Of a DNA stretch of 64,000 bases, positions 34,842-43,150 are shown piece by piece. The stretch lies in the NCBI GenBank assembly GCA_965224515.1, contig OZ245051.1:2852001-2916000 (forward strand), given 5' to 3'. This DNA is from Sedimenticola_A sp040506425 (GTDB taxonomy: Bacteria; Pseudomonadota; Gammaproteobacteria; Chromatiales; Chromatiaceae). Numbering within the stretch: the stretch's first letter is position 1; each line of letters begins with the position of its first letter. The translations under genes and the position numbers were made by a program. Under the pieces are notes generated by a model, which ran no database searches, was not told the origin of the DNA, and worked only from the letters and a program-made list of their open reading frames with translations.

Positions 34842-35875
34842 AACAGAATCAGGTGGTCGGCATCGATGTCGACACCGATTTCCAGGCCAATGGCAAAGTC
34901 GTAGCGGCTGGGCATGAGTGAGAGCAGTTCGCCACCATCGGGCAGCTTAACGGTATACAGGGTCTCCGCACCTCTGAAAGCGCGCTCGGATATCCTGCAC
35001 TTCAGCTCATGGTGTTCATTGAGATGAACGTCGTCCGGGCGCAGTAGTATCTCCACCCGGCAACCCCTTGGCCAGTTATAGGCACGGTTTCCGGATATTG
35101 TTCCCAGGGGTGTTGTTACCCTGTTCGGCTCTGTCAGGTTGCCGTTGAGAAAGCGTCCCTCGCCAATAAAGTCAGCTACAAACCGGTCGTTTGGTTCATG
35201 GTAGAGATTGAAGGGGGTATCCCACTGTACGATGCGGCCCTGGTTCATGATGCCGATGCGTTCACCCATAACGAATGCCTCATGCTGGTCGTGAGTGACG
35301 AACAGTGCGGCGGTTCCCCTGGCCTTCAGGATATCCCTCACATCGATGGCAAGGCGCTCCCTAAGCTCCACATCCAGGTTGGAAAAGGGCTCGTCCAGCA
35401 GCAGGAGCTCTGGTCGGGGGGCAAGTGCCCTGGCCAGTGCAACCCGCTGCTGCTGTCCACCTGACAACTCATGGGGAAAACGTTCGCCGTAACTTTCAAG
35501 TCCCACCAGTTCCAGCAGTCCATCGGCCTCATCTCTTCGTTCACGACGGGAGAGTTTGCGCAGTCCGAAGGTTATATTGTCGGTAACGCTGAGATGTGGG
35601 AACAGCGCGTAATCCTGAAACATCATGCCCAGCCCGCGCTTGTCGGGAGGAGTTGTGTGGCCGGGGCTGGAGATCAGTTCACCCTTCAGACTGATACCGC
35701 CGCCAGTCAATGGTTCAAAGCCTGCAATTGCCCGGAGCACGGTGGTCTTTCCGCAGCCGCTGGGACCCAGCAGACAGCTGATCATGCCAGGGGCTATATT
35801 CAGGGTGAGTCCGTCCACCACCTGCTGATCGCCATAGCCGCACTGCAGTTCATTGATTTCGAGCAGCTGCTCCAT
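34832..35875 (-). CDS. fbpC: Ferric iron ABC transporter ATP-binding protein
   Basis: FbpC powers uptake of Fe(III) through the inner membrane. From ATG 35875 it has 347 residues. Walker A is LLGPSGCGKTTVLRAI, the Q-loop GMMFQDYALFPHLSV, the signature LSGGQQQRVALARAL, Walker B LLLLDEPFSNLD and the switch His in LFVTHDQHEAF. The C-terminal TOBE-like region (about 265-347) is typical of FbpC/PotA importers. AGAGGGA six bases upstream and the two-base gap after fbpB support this start. An upstream in-frame start at 35977 would lie inside fbpB. Confidence 0.94.
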   Translation of the reverse strand: MEQLLEINELQCGYGDQQVVDGLTLNIAPGMISCLLGPSGCGKTTVLRAIAGFEPLTGGGISLKGELISSPGHTTPPDKRGLGMMFQDYALFPHLSVTDNITFGLRKLSRRERRDEADGLLELVGLESYGERFPHELSGGQQQRVALARALAPRPELLLLDEPFSNLDVELRERLAIDVRDILKARGTAALFVTHDQHEAFVMGERIGIMNQGRIVQWDTPFNLYHEPNDRFVADFIGEGRFLNGNLTEPNRVTTPLGTISGNRAYNWPRGCRVEILLRPDDVHLNEHHELKCRISERAFRGAETLYTVKLPDGGELLSLMPSRYDFAIGLEIGVDIDADHLILFIK

Positions 35876-35877
35876 GT

Positions 35878-37548
35878 TCAATCCCTCTTCCCGTGCAGGG
35901 AGCTCTTGACCAGAATGATCACCGGCAGCAGCCCGGCGAGAATAAGTGTTATGGCGGGCAGGGCTGCCCGTTCCCATTCACCTTCGGACGTCATCTCGTA
36001 GACCCGCACAGCCAGGGTGTCCCAGCCAAAGGGTCGCAGCAGCAAGGTGGCAGGCATCTCTTTCATCACATCGACCAGCACCAGCACAGTGGCAGTGAGC
36101 AGGCCGGGGCGTAGCAACGGAAGATAGATCTTAAAAAACATTTCAGGACCTCTGGCCCCCAGGTTTTTCCCCGCTTCAGTAATACTCTGCCTGATACGAC
36201 CCAGGCCGCTCTCCAGGGGGCCGAAGGCAACCGCTATGAAGCGCACAAGGTATGCGATCAGGAGGGCGAAGAGGGTGCCGCTCAGTATCTGTCCCGGTGC
36301 GGCGGCACCGAAGAGTTGCCACAGCGCATTGAGAAAGTTATCGATGCCGCTGAAAGCCAGCATGATGCCAACGGCCAGTACAGAGCCGGGCAGGGCGTAG
36401 CCCAGGGTTGCAATCCCCACGCTTCCATTGGTAATCCGGTCTTTTGTTATACGCCTGGCGAATGCCAGCAGCAGGGCCGCGGTAATGGTCAGGACTGCTG
36501 CTGTCATTCCAAGTAACAGGGTGTGGGTCAACAGCTCAAGGTAGCGGCTGTCCAGGTCGGTGGATATCACCTCGGCACTCCAAAGCAGCAGTTGAATCAC
36601 GGGCGTGGCAAAGGCCAGCAGCAACACCGTTGCAGCAAATGTGAAGCAGGCCCAGGCCCGCCATCCCTGTAACTGGTATCTGTGAGATTGAGTGTTTCGT
36701 GATGTTTCATGATACTGCGCCCGTCCTCTCAGTCTGCGTTCACTGAACAGGGCCAGGGCCACGAACAGCAACAGCAGCGATGCAAGTTGTGCAGCAGCCT
36801 GCAGATTGAACAGGCCGAACCAGGCCTTGTAGATAGCCGTGGTGAAAGTGTCGTAGTTGAATACGGCGACAGTACCGAAATCGGCAAGGGTCTCCATCAA
36901 AGCGAGAGAGGTTCCGGCGACGATGGCCGGGCGTGCCATGGGCAGTGCCACTTTAAAAAAGGCACCCCAGGGGCCGAGTCCGAGAATCCGTGCAGCCTCC
37001 AGCGTACCTGACCCCTGGGTCAGAAATGCCGAACGGGCCAGCATGTAGACATAAGGGTAGAGCACCAGCACCATGACTGTGATGACACCGCCGGTGGAAC
37101 GGACCTGGGGAAACCAGGTGTTGCCGTGGCCGAGAAGCTCGCGCAGCGACGATTGAACAGGGCCTGAGAAATCGAAAAGGCCAAGGGCCACAAAGGCGAG
37201 TACGTAGGCGGGAACCGCCAGTGGCAGCATCAGGGCCCAGTCGAAAAGAGCGCGACCAGGGAATTCACACATGCTGGTGAGCCAGGCGAGGCCGACACCA
37301 AGACACACTACTCCCATGGCGACACCGATGAGCAGAACCAGCGTATTGATCAGCAGATCAGCAAGTACGGTTTCAGCCAGGTGCTGCCAGACTTCATTGC
37401 CGGGTTGCAGCCATCCTGAGAAGACAACCAGCAGCGGTATCGCCACCATAGCGGCGAGAAGCATGCTGGTCCATCGCCAGCCACGACAGGAAGGAGAGGG
37501 TGGGGCCAATCCCTGGCCGGTTATCCTTATGCTGCCTGGTTCTGCCAT
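35878..37548 (-). CDS. fbpB: Ferric iron ABC transporter permease
   Basis: FbpB is the inner-membrane channel of the Fe(III) importer. The 556-residue protein has about 12 hydrophobic helices in two homologous halves. The conserved EAA-type permease loops are visible, with EAARILGLGPWGAFFKVALP in the first half and EAGKNLGARGPEMFFKIYLP in the second. The gene is one base after fbpA stops and two bases before fbpC, so the three are one operon. Confidence 0.94.
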   Translation of the reverse strand: MAEPGSIRITGQGLAPPSPSCRGWRWTSMLLAAMVAIPLLVVFSGWLQPGNEVWQHLAETVLADLLINTLVLLIGVAMGVVCLGVGLAWLTSMCEFPGRALFDWALMLPLAVPAYVLAFVALGLFDFSGPVQSSLRELLGHGNTWFPQVRSTGGVITVMVLVLYPYVYMLARSAFLTQGSGTLEAARILGLGPWGAFFKVALPMARPAIVAGTSLALMETLADFGTVAVFNYDTFTTAIYKAWFGLFNLQAAAQLASLLLLFVALALFSERRLRGRAQYHETSRNTQSHRYQLQGWRAWACFTFAATVLLLAFATPVIQLLLWSAEVISTDLDSRYLELLTHTLLLGMTAAVLTITAALLLAFARRITKDRITNGSVGIATLGYALPGSVLAVGIMLAFSGIDNFLNALWQLFGAAAPGQILSGTLFALLIAYLVRFIAVAFGPLESGLGRIRQSITEAGKNLGARGPEMFFKIYLPLLRPGLLTATVLVLVDVMKEMPATLLLRPFGWDTLAVRVYEMTSEGEWERAALPAITLILAGLLPVIILVKSSLHGKRD

Positions 37549-37555
37549 AGGGTGA

Positions 37556-38554
37556 TCAGCGATAGCCTGCCCGGTCCATCAGCATCACGGCCTTTGCCTG
37601 TAGCTCTCCCGCCTTGGCGACATTGATGGTGTCGCCCTTGAACTCACCCCATGCGGCGACCACGGGATCGTTCTCAACAGAAGGGTTGGCCGGGTACTCC
37701 ATGTTGAGTCCGGCAAACAGTCCCTGGGCCTTGGGGGTGGTCAGCCACTCAAGCAGTTTTATCGCCTCAGCCCTGTTTTTTGCATGCCGGGTGATACCTG
37801 CGCCTGAGATGTTGAGGTGCACGCCACTGCTATCCTGGTTGGGCCAGAAGAGGGCCAGCTTGATACCGGGTTCCTTTTTCTGAAGGCGGCCGAAGTAATA
37901 GGTGTTGACGATACCCACATCGCATTGTCCGGCGGCGATGGCCTGCATGGTCCTGGTGTCATTTGAGAATGGTTGCGCCGCCAGGTTGCCTACCCAGCCC
38001 CTGACCACCTGTTCAGCTCTCTCTTCACCCAGCCGGGCCATCATCATGGCAACCAGTGACTGGTTATAAACCTTTTTGGATGTGCGCAGGCAGAGACGTC
38101 CTTTCCACCTTGGGCTGGCCAGCTCTTCATAAGATGTCAGTTCGCCATCCTTTACCCGCTCGGTGCTGTAGACGATGGTACGTGCCCGGACTGAAAGACC
38201 GAACCAGTTGTTTGCCGGGTCATGCAGGTGAACCGGGATATTGCTCTCCAACGTCTCGGTCGAGACACTGGACAATACCCCCCTGCTGGCAGCCTGCCAT
38301 AGATTGCCTGCATCCACGGTCATCAACATGTCGGCCGGTGTGTTTTGTCCTTCGGCCTGCAGGCGTGCCAGCAGTGGTCCTGCCTTGTCGGTGATGTAGC
38401 GGATGTTAATGCCGGTTTGTTCGGTGTAGGCATCAAACAGCGGTTTGATCAGGTGCTCTTTGCGGGCAGAGTATACGGTGATTTCATCTCCCGCATGGGC
38501 TGCCGGCAGGGCAGCGAGCAATCCTAAAATCAGTGACAGCGTTTTGTTAAACAT
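37556..38554 (-). CDS. fbpA: Ferric iron ABC transporter substrate-binding protein
   Basis: FbpA is the periplasmic Fe(III)-binding protein. The 332-residue product has a signal peptide (cleavage after AAHA, about residue 21), followed by DEITVYSARKEHLIKPLFDA. Paired tyrosines that bind Fe(III) in FbpA/FutA proteins fit the VNTYYFGRLQ segment near residue 220. The motifs GISKLLEWLTTPKAQGLFA-like (AIKLLEWLTTPKAQGLFAGL) and NMEYPANPSV match the family end. It begins the fbpABC operon downstream of hemP and a Fur box. Confidence 0.93.
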   Translation of the reverse strand: MFNKTLSLILGLLAALPAAHAGDEITVYSARKEHLIKPLFDAYTEQTGINIRYITDKAGPLLARLQAEGQNTPADMLMTVDAGNLWQAASRGVLSSVSTETLESNIPVHLHDPANNWFGLSVRARTIVYSTERVKDGELTSYEELASPRWKGRLCLRTSKKVYNQSLVAMMMARLGEERAEQVVRGWVGNLAAQPFSNDTRTMQAIAAGQCDVGIVNTYYFGRLQKKEPGIKLALFWPNQDSSGVHLNISGAGITRHAKNRAEAIKLLEWLTTPKAQGLFAGLNMEYPANPSVENDPVVAAWGEFKGDTINVAKAGELQAKAVMLMDRAGYR

Positions 38555-38654
38555 CAGTAAGCTCCATATGTCAGCCGCAGATACGGCAGTTTCATCAATG
38601 GGGCTGGCTGGTATTCAACTGGCTTGCCCGGGTATTCGATTCAGGGTTTGGTAT

Positions 38655-38834
38655 TTACTTGGTGAGAATCAGTTTGCCCTGGCGGGTGATCTGAAGCAGA
38701 TAGTCCGCACCGTCATGTTCGATCAGCACCCGACTGCTGTGTTTGAACAGATCACTGCTTCTGAGCTTTTTCGGTGTTGTCTCCAGCAGGCTTTCTGCCT
38801 GCCCCGCGGATTCATCTCGTACTCTCTTTTTCAT
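38655..38834 (-). CDS. hemP: Hemin uptake protein HemP family
   Basis: HemP proteins are small and often co-transcribed with heme or iron uptake genes under Fur; in some bacteria HemP activates the heme receptor gene. The 59-residue product ends in the family signature DYLLQITRQGKLILTK, preceded by SSDLFKHSSRVLIEHDG. I start it at ATG 38834; a TTG nine bases upstream is less likely. A Fur box lies 35 bases upstream. Here it heads the ferric-iron fbpABC genes instead of a heme receptor gene. Confidence 0.9.
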   Translation of the reverse strand: MKKRVRDESAGQAESLLETTPKKLRSSDLFKHSSRVLIEHDGADYLLQITRQGKLILTK

Positions 38835-38868
38835 ACTGGGCAAAGTTCATCTGAAATCTTCAGATGCA

Positions 38869-38887
38869 AATGATAATGATTATCATT
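38869..38887. promoter_or_regulatory. Fur box
   Basis: AATGATAATGATTATCATT is a perfect 9-1-9 inverted repeat and matches the Fur consensus core TGATAATNATTATCA at every position. It lies 35 bases upstream of hemP on the minus strand and should repress hemP-fbpABC when iron is plentiful. Confidence 0.93.
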
Positions 38888-39008
38888 AATGTGTCAAGGG
38901 AATATTATTCATGTGTGTGAGTTAAGTCAACAACTGACTTGATTAAACTGCTAGGCTCCTTGTCTATGGATACACATTTGTGTCATCCATCTTCTGGAGG
39001 AGAGAGAG

Positions 39009-39740
39009 ATGAAATTATTAACAACACGTAATAAAAGAAAAAGTGTTGCTGTAGCGTTATCCGGGCTGGCCCTGTTGTTTTCTGTTTCTGCCCTGCAGGC
39101 GGCTGAAGTTGAATCATCCATTGCAAGGGGAGGGGTACTCTACGACAAGTGGTACAAGGTTGTGGGTGTGGATGCACCTAAAGAGGCTCACAAGGCTTAT
39201 CCCGCAGATAAGAAGTATGCTAAAAAACCGAAAGCAAACTGGCGCTGCAAGGAGTGTCATGGCTGGGACTACCTGGGCAAGGATGGTGCCTACAGCTCAG
39301 GCAAGCATCACTCCGGGATTGTAGGGATCAATGGTGCCAAGGGTAAAAAACCTGCGGATATTGTCGCAGTCATGAAATCCGACAGTCATGGATATGCAGG
39401 CAGGATGAGCGATGCTGATATGCACGATCTGGCCATGTTTGTAAGTCAGGGCCAAGTTGATATGGACCCCTATATCGATCGCAAGAGCAAGGCCCCCAAG
39501 GGTGATAAAGGCAAGGGTGAAGCCTATTACAATACCATTTGTGGAAAATGCCACGGCAAGGATGGTCTGCAACCCAAAGAGATGAAGCCCTTCGGTGCCC
39601 AGATGGGTAATCCCTGGGAAGTGATGCATAAAATTCTCAATGGCCAGCCGGCCGAAAATATGCCCGCATTGCGCGCCCTGGACCACCAGATCATTGTAGA
39701 TATCATGGCGCATATGACCACACTGCCCAAAGAGCGTTAA
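39009..39740 (+). CDS. Exported diheme c-type cytochrome
   Basis: A 243-residue periplasmic cytochrome. The signal peptide ends after LQAA (about residue 31). Two heme c sites are present, CKECH near residue 79 and CGKCH near 178, each in a cytochrome-c-like domain with a likely distal Met (for example AGRMSDADMHDLAMF and ENMPALRALDHQ). The first domain opens with ARGGVLYDKWYKV. A strong GGAGGAGAGAGAG region precedes ATG 39009. The next gene encodes a NapC/NirT-type quinol dehydrogenase, so the pair may move electrons from the quinol pool to a periplasmic acceptor. The partner reductase is not in this window. Confidence 0.9.
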   Translation: MKLLTTRNKRKSVAVALSGLALLFSVSALQAAEVESSIARGGVLYDKWYKVVGVDAPKEAHKAYPADKKYAKKPKANWRCKECHGWDYLGKDGAYSSGKHHSGIVGINGAKGKKPADIVAVMKSDSHGYAGRMSDADMHDLAMFVSQGQVDMDPYIDRKSKAPKGDKGKGEAYYNTICGKCHGKDGLQPKEMKPFGAQMGNPWEVMHKILNGQPAENMPALRALDHQIIVDIMAHMTTLPKER

Positions 39741-39748
39741 ACCTGCAC

Positions 39749-39786
39749 GAGCCCCCCGTCATTGAGATAGGGGGGCTCATTTTTTT
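39749..39786 (+). terminator. Intrinsic terminator between the cytochrome genes
   Basis: A nine-base-pair stem (GAGCCCCCC / GGGGGGCTC) with a 12-base loop is followed by ATTTTTTT. It sits between the diheme cytochrome and the NapC-like gene and may reduce read-through into the latter. Confidence 0.85.
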
Positions 39787-39809
39787 CTACCTGGAAAGAT
39801 ATTTTCTGA

Positions 39810-40340
39810 ATGCAAAATAAAAAGCTGTTTATGGTCTTTCTGCTTGGAGTGATGATTGGTGCAGTACTATTGATTGGGTCTCTTGCTGCAATCAACTACA
39901 CCAATCAAACCGAGTTCTGTATCTCATGTCACGAGATGGAACAGACGGTCTACAAGGAGTTTCTGAAGTCTCCTCATTACAGTAATCCATCAGGTGTTAC
40001 AGCGGGTTGTGCAGATTGTCATGTGCCAAGAGAGTGGGGACCCAAGCTGGTACGTAAAATCAGGGCAACCGCCGAGCTTTACCATAAGCTGGTGGGGACC
40101 ATCTCCACTCAGGAAAAATTCGAGGGAAAACGCCTGGAACTGGCAGAGCGGGTGTGGGAGGGAATGGAGCAGAATGATTCACGGGAGTGCCGACATTGTC
40201 ATAACCAGCAACGGATGGATTTCCACAAGCAGACCCGCAGAGCCCAGGAGAAGATGGAACTGGCCCTGAAAGAGGGCAAAACCTGTATCGAGTGCCACAA
40301 GGGTATTGCCCATAAAAAACCGGATGAAGATGACGATTGA
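39810..40340 (+). CDS. NapC/NirT family tetraheme cytochrome c
   Basis: Proteins of this family sit in the inner membrane and pass electrons from quinol to periplasmic reductases. The 176-residue product has one N-terminal membrane anchor (about 5-28, LFMVFLLGVMIGAVLLIGSL) and four CxxCH heme sites at about residues 37 (CISCH), 67 (CADCH), 127 (CRHCH) and 158 (CIECH). The EFCISCHEMEQTVYKEFLKS phrase is diagnostic, and the end has HKGIAHKKP. The length matches NapC/NirT core proteins. It follows the diheme cytochrome across a terminator. Confidence 0.94.
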   Translation: MQNKKLFMVFLLGVMIGAVLLIGSLAAINYTNQTEFCISCHEMEQTVYKEFLKSPHYSNPSGVTAGCADCHVPREWGPKLVRKIRATAELYHKLVGTISTQEKFEGKRLELAERVWEGMEQNDSRECRHCHNQQRMDFHKQTRRAQEKMELALKEGKTCIECHKGIAHKKPDEDDD

Positions 40341-40455
40341 TTCTGGCGCGTGTTGTATGGTGCGGTAGTGGGATCAGTGGTTTTAAACTCCCGGTTTTAC
40401 AGATTCATCGGATATACTTGCCGGATATTGATAATCCATCAGTGGCCAGTAGCTT

Positions 40456-41085
40456 ATGAAATTCACCGTTATTCCCGTAACAGCGTTTGAACAGAACTGC
40501 ACCCTGCTTTGGTGCGAAGAGACCAAAAAGGCGGCAGTTGTTGACCCCGGTGGTGATCTGGAGCGGATTCATAATGCGGTTACCGAACTGGGCCTTGAAC
40601 TTGAAAAGATCCTGATCACCCATGCTCATATCGATCACGCGGGGGCAGCAGGCGAGCTTTCTCGTACTAAGGCTCTACCCATTGAAGGGCCCCATGTAGA
40701 GGATAAGTTCTGGATCGAGGATATGCCGGCCCAGAGCGAGATGTTCGGCTTTCCCATGGCCGAAGTGTTTGAGCCAAGCCGCTGGCTTGAACAGGGTGAC
40801 AGGGTATCGGTGGGTAAGGAAGAGCTGGAAGTGCGCCACTGCCCTGGTCACACCCCCGGTCATGTGATCTTTTTCCATGCAGGAGAGAAGGTGGCCATTG
40901 TGGGTGATGTCCTGTTCAAGGGCTCCATCGGCCGTACGGATTTCCCCAAGGGCGATCACGCCACGCTGCTCAACTCCATTCGCCAGCAGCTCTGGACCTT
41001 GGGTGATGATGTTGAGTTTATCCCCGGCCATGGCCCTCTCTCTACCATCGGCTACGAGCGCCAGACCAATCCTTTCCTCACTTAA
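40456..41085 (+). CDS. Metallo-beta-lactamase fold hydrolase, YcbL/glyoxalase II-like
   Basis: A 209-residue cytoplasmic metal-dependent hydrolase. The metal-binding motif is THAHIDHAGAAGEL (HxHxDH, about residues 55-60). Further ligands lie in HCPGHTPGHVIFF (near 132), VGDVLFKGSIGRTDFP (near 152) and the C-terminal FIPGHGPLSTIGYERQTNPF. The C-terminal HGP.T..GxE...NPF block matches the YcbL subgroup of glyoxalase II-like enzymes. Some relatives are persulfide dioxygenases, but this one lacks an obvious rhodanese domain, so its substrate is open. Confidence 0.88.
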   Translation: MKFTVIPVTAFEQNCTLLWCEETKKAAVVDPGGDLERIHNAVTELGLELEKILITHAHIDHAGAAGELSRTKALPIEGPHVEDKFWIEDMPAQSEMFGFPMAEVFEPSRWLEQGDRVSVGKEELEVRHCPGHTPGHVIFFHAGEKVAIVGDVLFKGSIGRTDFPKGDHATLLNSIRQQLWTLGDDVEFIPGHGPLSTIGYERQTNPFLT

Positions 41086-41258
41086 ATAAAGTTAATTAGT
41101 TTTGGGAAAGTGCGTCCTAATTAATTGAAAATATTGGAAAACTTGCTTACTCGCCAGATGGCTGCTAAGTTGGAATCAATCTAAGTTATTTCAGAATCGC
41201 CTGTTGAAACCGGATTTCAGCAGCACTTTGCGACATGGCGGGGCTCAGGGATGAAGAT

Positions 41259-41702
41259 ATGAGATTGGTATGGTTCAAGATTCTGGCAGGCTCACTTTTA
41301 GCAGGATTATCGTCTATACAACCGGCAGTTGCTCACGATGACCGGGTCAGCTATTCCCACAAGCTGGTGATCCAGGTCAGCACCGCTGATACCGATACTC
41401 AGAAAAGAGTGCTCAACGAAGCGGCATATCTCAAACGGGTATTGAACAACAACATTGATATTTCAATTGTGGCTTACGGGCCGGGTGTAGCGCTTTTGAC
41501 AAAAGCCTCGTATCACACGAACCAGATCAGGAGCCTGATGCTCCAGGGTGCAACCTTCTACGCCTGTGACAACACTCTGAAGAACAGTATGGCGAATAAG
41601 GGCAGAGAGCTTGAACTGCTCCATGGGGTAAGCGTCATAGCCAATGGTTTTAAACAGATTATGGAGCTGCAGAACCAGGGGTATGCTTACCTCCTGCCCT
41701 GA
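41259..41702 (+). CDS. Exported DsrE-like protein 1
   Basis: A 147-residue secreted protein with a signal peptide ending after QPAVA (residue 25). The mature part is a single DsrE/YchN-like alpha/beta domain (SHKLVIQVSTADTDTQKRVL at the start). It shares with the other two DsrE-like domains of this cluster the segments IVAYGPG and FYACDNTLKNS, with Cys103 at the conserved position, and ends in QIMELQNQGYAYLLP. Cytoplasmic DsrE proteins hold persulfides on a cysteine. A periplasmic form with a conserved cysteine may sense or carry sulfur species, which is inference. ATG 41259 is preferred over GTG 41235 because it starts the signal peptide and follows AGGGATGAAG. Confidence 0.85.
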   Translation: MRLVWFKILAGSLLAGLSSIQPAVAHDDRVSYSHKLVIQVSTADTDTQKRVLNEAAYLKRVLNNNIDISIVAYGPGVALLTKASYHTNQIRSLMLQGATFYACDNTLKNSMANKGRELELLHGVSVIANGFKQIMELQNQGYAYLLP

Positions 41703-41768
41703 GCTGCCTCAGCACAACCCTGGATCAGGCGTGGTTGTAAACACGCTTCAATTTTTCTTAAATCAGAT

Positions 41769-41797
41769 GGAATAAACCGCAGTCCGGATGCGTCTTA
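41769..41797 (+). promoter_or_regulatory. ECF-type promoter upstream of the sigma factor gene
   Basis: GGAATAA (41769-41775) and CGTCTTA (41791-41797) are separated by 15 bases. GGAA-type -35 and CGTC-type -10 boxes are the usual recognition pattern of ECF sigma factors, so the gene may drive its own expression. Transcription starting about six to eight bases downstream would leave a short leader holding the GAGGAG site used by TTG 41823. Confidence 0.55.
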
Positions 41798-41822
41798 CGT
41801 GGCATATCCGAGGAGAAGCTTT

Positions 41823-42374
41823 TTGAAAAAGATTCGGCAGCTGTTTTCCATGGACTCCCGCACCGAGCGTTTGGCAGGGCTCAGACCCCGTTTGCTGCGC
41901 CTCGCCATTGCCTGGAGCCGAGATCCGAGCCTGGCTGAGGACCTGACCCAGGAGGCGCTGGAGAAGGCGCTGAAGAATCTCCACAGGCTTAAAAAAGAGG
42001 CTGCCATGGAAGCGTGGGCCTTTTCCATCCTGGCCAACTGCTTCAGGGATCATTTTCGGCGGGAACCCATTCCGGAAAACCCGGTGGAGATTGAGGACCC
42101 GAAGCAGGTCATGCTGGATGACCAACTGGCCACAACCCAGACCGCCATCCGGGTCAGACATGCCATCTCCCGTCTGAGCCAGGGGCAGCGTGAAGTGCTG
42201 ATGCTGGTTGACCTGGAGGAGTTCTCCTACGCCGATGTGGCAGAGATTCTCGATATTCCTATCGGTACGGTAATGAGCAGGCTCAATCGTGGCCGGCAGC
42301 AGTTGAAACAGCTGCTGATGCGTGAAACTGAGAGAGAGCAGATTTCAAAGCCGTTCCTGGAGCGTGTCAAATGA
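41823..42374 (+). CDS. ECF-family RNA polymerase sigma factor
   Basis: A 183-residue sigma factor with only regions 2 and 4. Region 2 includes LAEDLTQEALEKALKNL (core binding and -10 recognition). Region 4 includes LSQGQREVLMLVDLEEFSYA and DVAEILDIPIGTVMSRLNRG, a helix-turn-helix for the -35 box. The TTG start at 41823 is chosen because GAGGAG (41810-41815) lies seven bases upstream; a GTG at 41799 has no such site and would fall on the predicted transcription start. The stop overlaps the anti-sigma start by four bases (ATGA), the standard coupling of ECF sigma/anti-sigma pairs. Confidence 0.93.
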   Translation: MKKIRQLFSMDSRTERLAGLRPRLLRLAIAWSRDPSLAEDLTQEALEKALKNLHRLKKEAAMEAWAFSILANCFRDHFRREPIPENPVEIEDPKQVMLDDQLATTQTAIRVRHAISRLSQGQREVLMLVDLEEFSYADVAEILDIPIGTVMSRLNRGRQQLKQLLMRETEREQISKPFLERVK

Positions 42375-43099
42375 GTATGCGGAGCTATTCTGAAGAGGTG
42401 ATAAGCGCATTTGTTGATGGTGAGCTTGATCATGGCGAGCGGCTGGATCTGCTTGAGGCTGCATCCAGTGATGACGCCTTGCGACTGCGGATCTGCGAGT
42501 CCCAGCGTCTCAAGGAGATGGTTCGGGAAGCTTATCCCCCGGCCGCGGAATCACGCCCGGGTGAGCGCAGTGGAAACAGCAGGTTATCACTCCTGCGCTA
42601 TGGTGCCGCGGCTGCAATCGCCAGCCTGGCTCTGTTTTCGGTACTGTCACTGAATCAACCGCCTGGTCTCCCTCCAGCTGCTTCTGAAGGGGTAGTGTCA
42701 GAAAATGATGTTCTACTGGATGCAGACGCCAGCCAGCGACGTGTGCTGTTCCACATCAGTTCCAATGATCCGGAGACCGCCGGGCAGCTGTTTGAACAGG
42801 TGGAACTGGTACTCAGAAGCCACGCTGAGAGTGGCCAACAGGTTCGGGTGGAGGTGGTTGCCAACAACCAGGGACTACGGGTTCTACAGCAGGGCCGTTC
42901 CCTTTTTGCTTCACGGATTAAGACACTGCATGAACAATATCCAAACCTGGTTTTTGCGGCATGTGGTAACACCATGGATAGGTTTCAGAAGCGTTTTGGA
43001 GAGAGCGTCAAGGTACTGCCCCAGGCTGTGATCATTCGTTCAGGAGTCGCATTGGTGACAAGACGGCAGGAGCTGGGCTGGTCATACATCAAGGTCTGA
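42371..43099 (+). CDS. Anti-sigma factor fused to a periplasmic DsrE-like domain
   Basis: A 242-residue protein in three parts. The N-terminal anti-sigma domain (about 1-60) has the typical SEEVISAFVDGELDHGERLD and a helical RLRICESQRLKEMVREAY; it lacks a HxxxCxxC zinc motif. One transmembrane helix follows (about 76-93). The periplasmic part (about 122-242) is a DsrE-like domain resembling the two flanking exported proteins: RRVLFHISSNDPETAGQLFE, then VFAACGNTMDRFQKRFG with Cys198 at the same position. It ends RRQELGWSYIKV. A plausible role is to sense a periplasmic sulfur or redox signal through the DsrE-like domain and release the sigma factor. I know of no described example of this fusion; novelty needs a domain-architecture search. 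Confidence 0.85.
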   Translation: MSMRSYSEEVISAFVDGELDHGERLDLLEAASSDDALRLRICESQRLKEMVREAYPPAAESRPGERSGNSRLSLLRYGAAAAIASLALFSVLSLNQPPGLPPAASEGVVSENDVLLDADASQRRVLFHISSNDPETAGQLFEQVELVLRSHAESGQQVRVEVVANNQGLRVLQQGRSLFASRIKTLHEQYPNLVFAACGNTMDRFQKRFGESVKVLPQAVIIRSGVALVTRRQELGWSYIKV

Positions 43100-43103
43100 C
43101 CCT

Positions 43104-43123
43104 ATTCATTCATGGATGAATAC
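43104..43123. repeat. Inverted repeat after the anti-sigma gene
   Basis: TATTCATTCATGGATGAATA is an imperfect palindrome a few bases after the anti-sigma stop, followed by an A/T-rich run. It could be an operator for the downstream DsrE-like gene or a weak transcription stop. Confidence 0.4.
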
Positions 43124-43150
43124 CATTATTAAAAAATCGCAGGAGTGATA

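Noticed and set aside
35876..35977. An N-terminal extension of fbpC
   Set aside because: It would lie entirely inside the end of fbpB, and ATG 35875 has a good ribosome-binding site and matches the family start.
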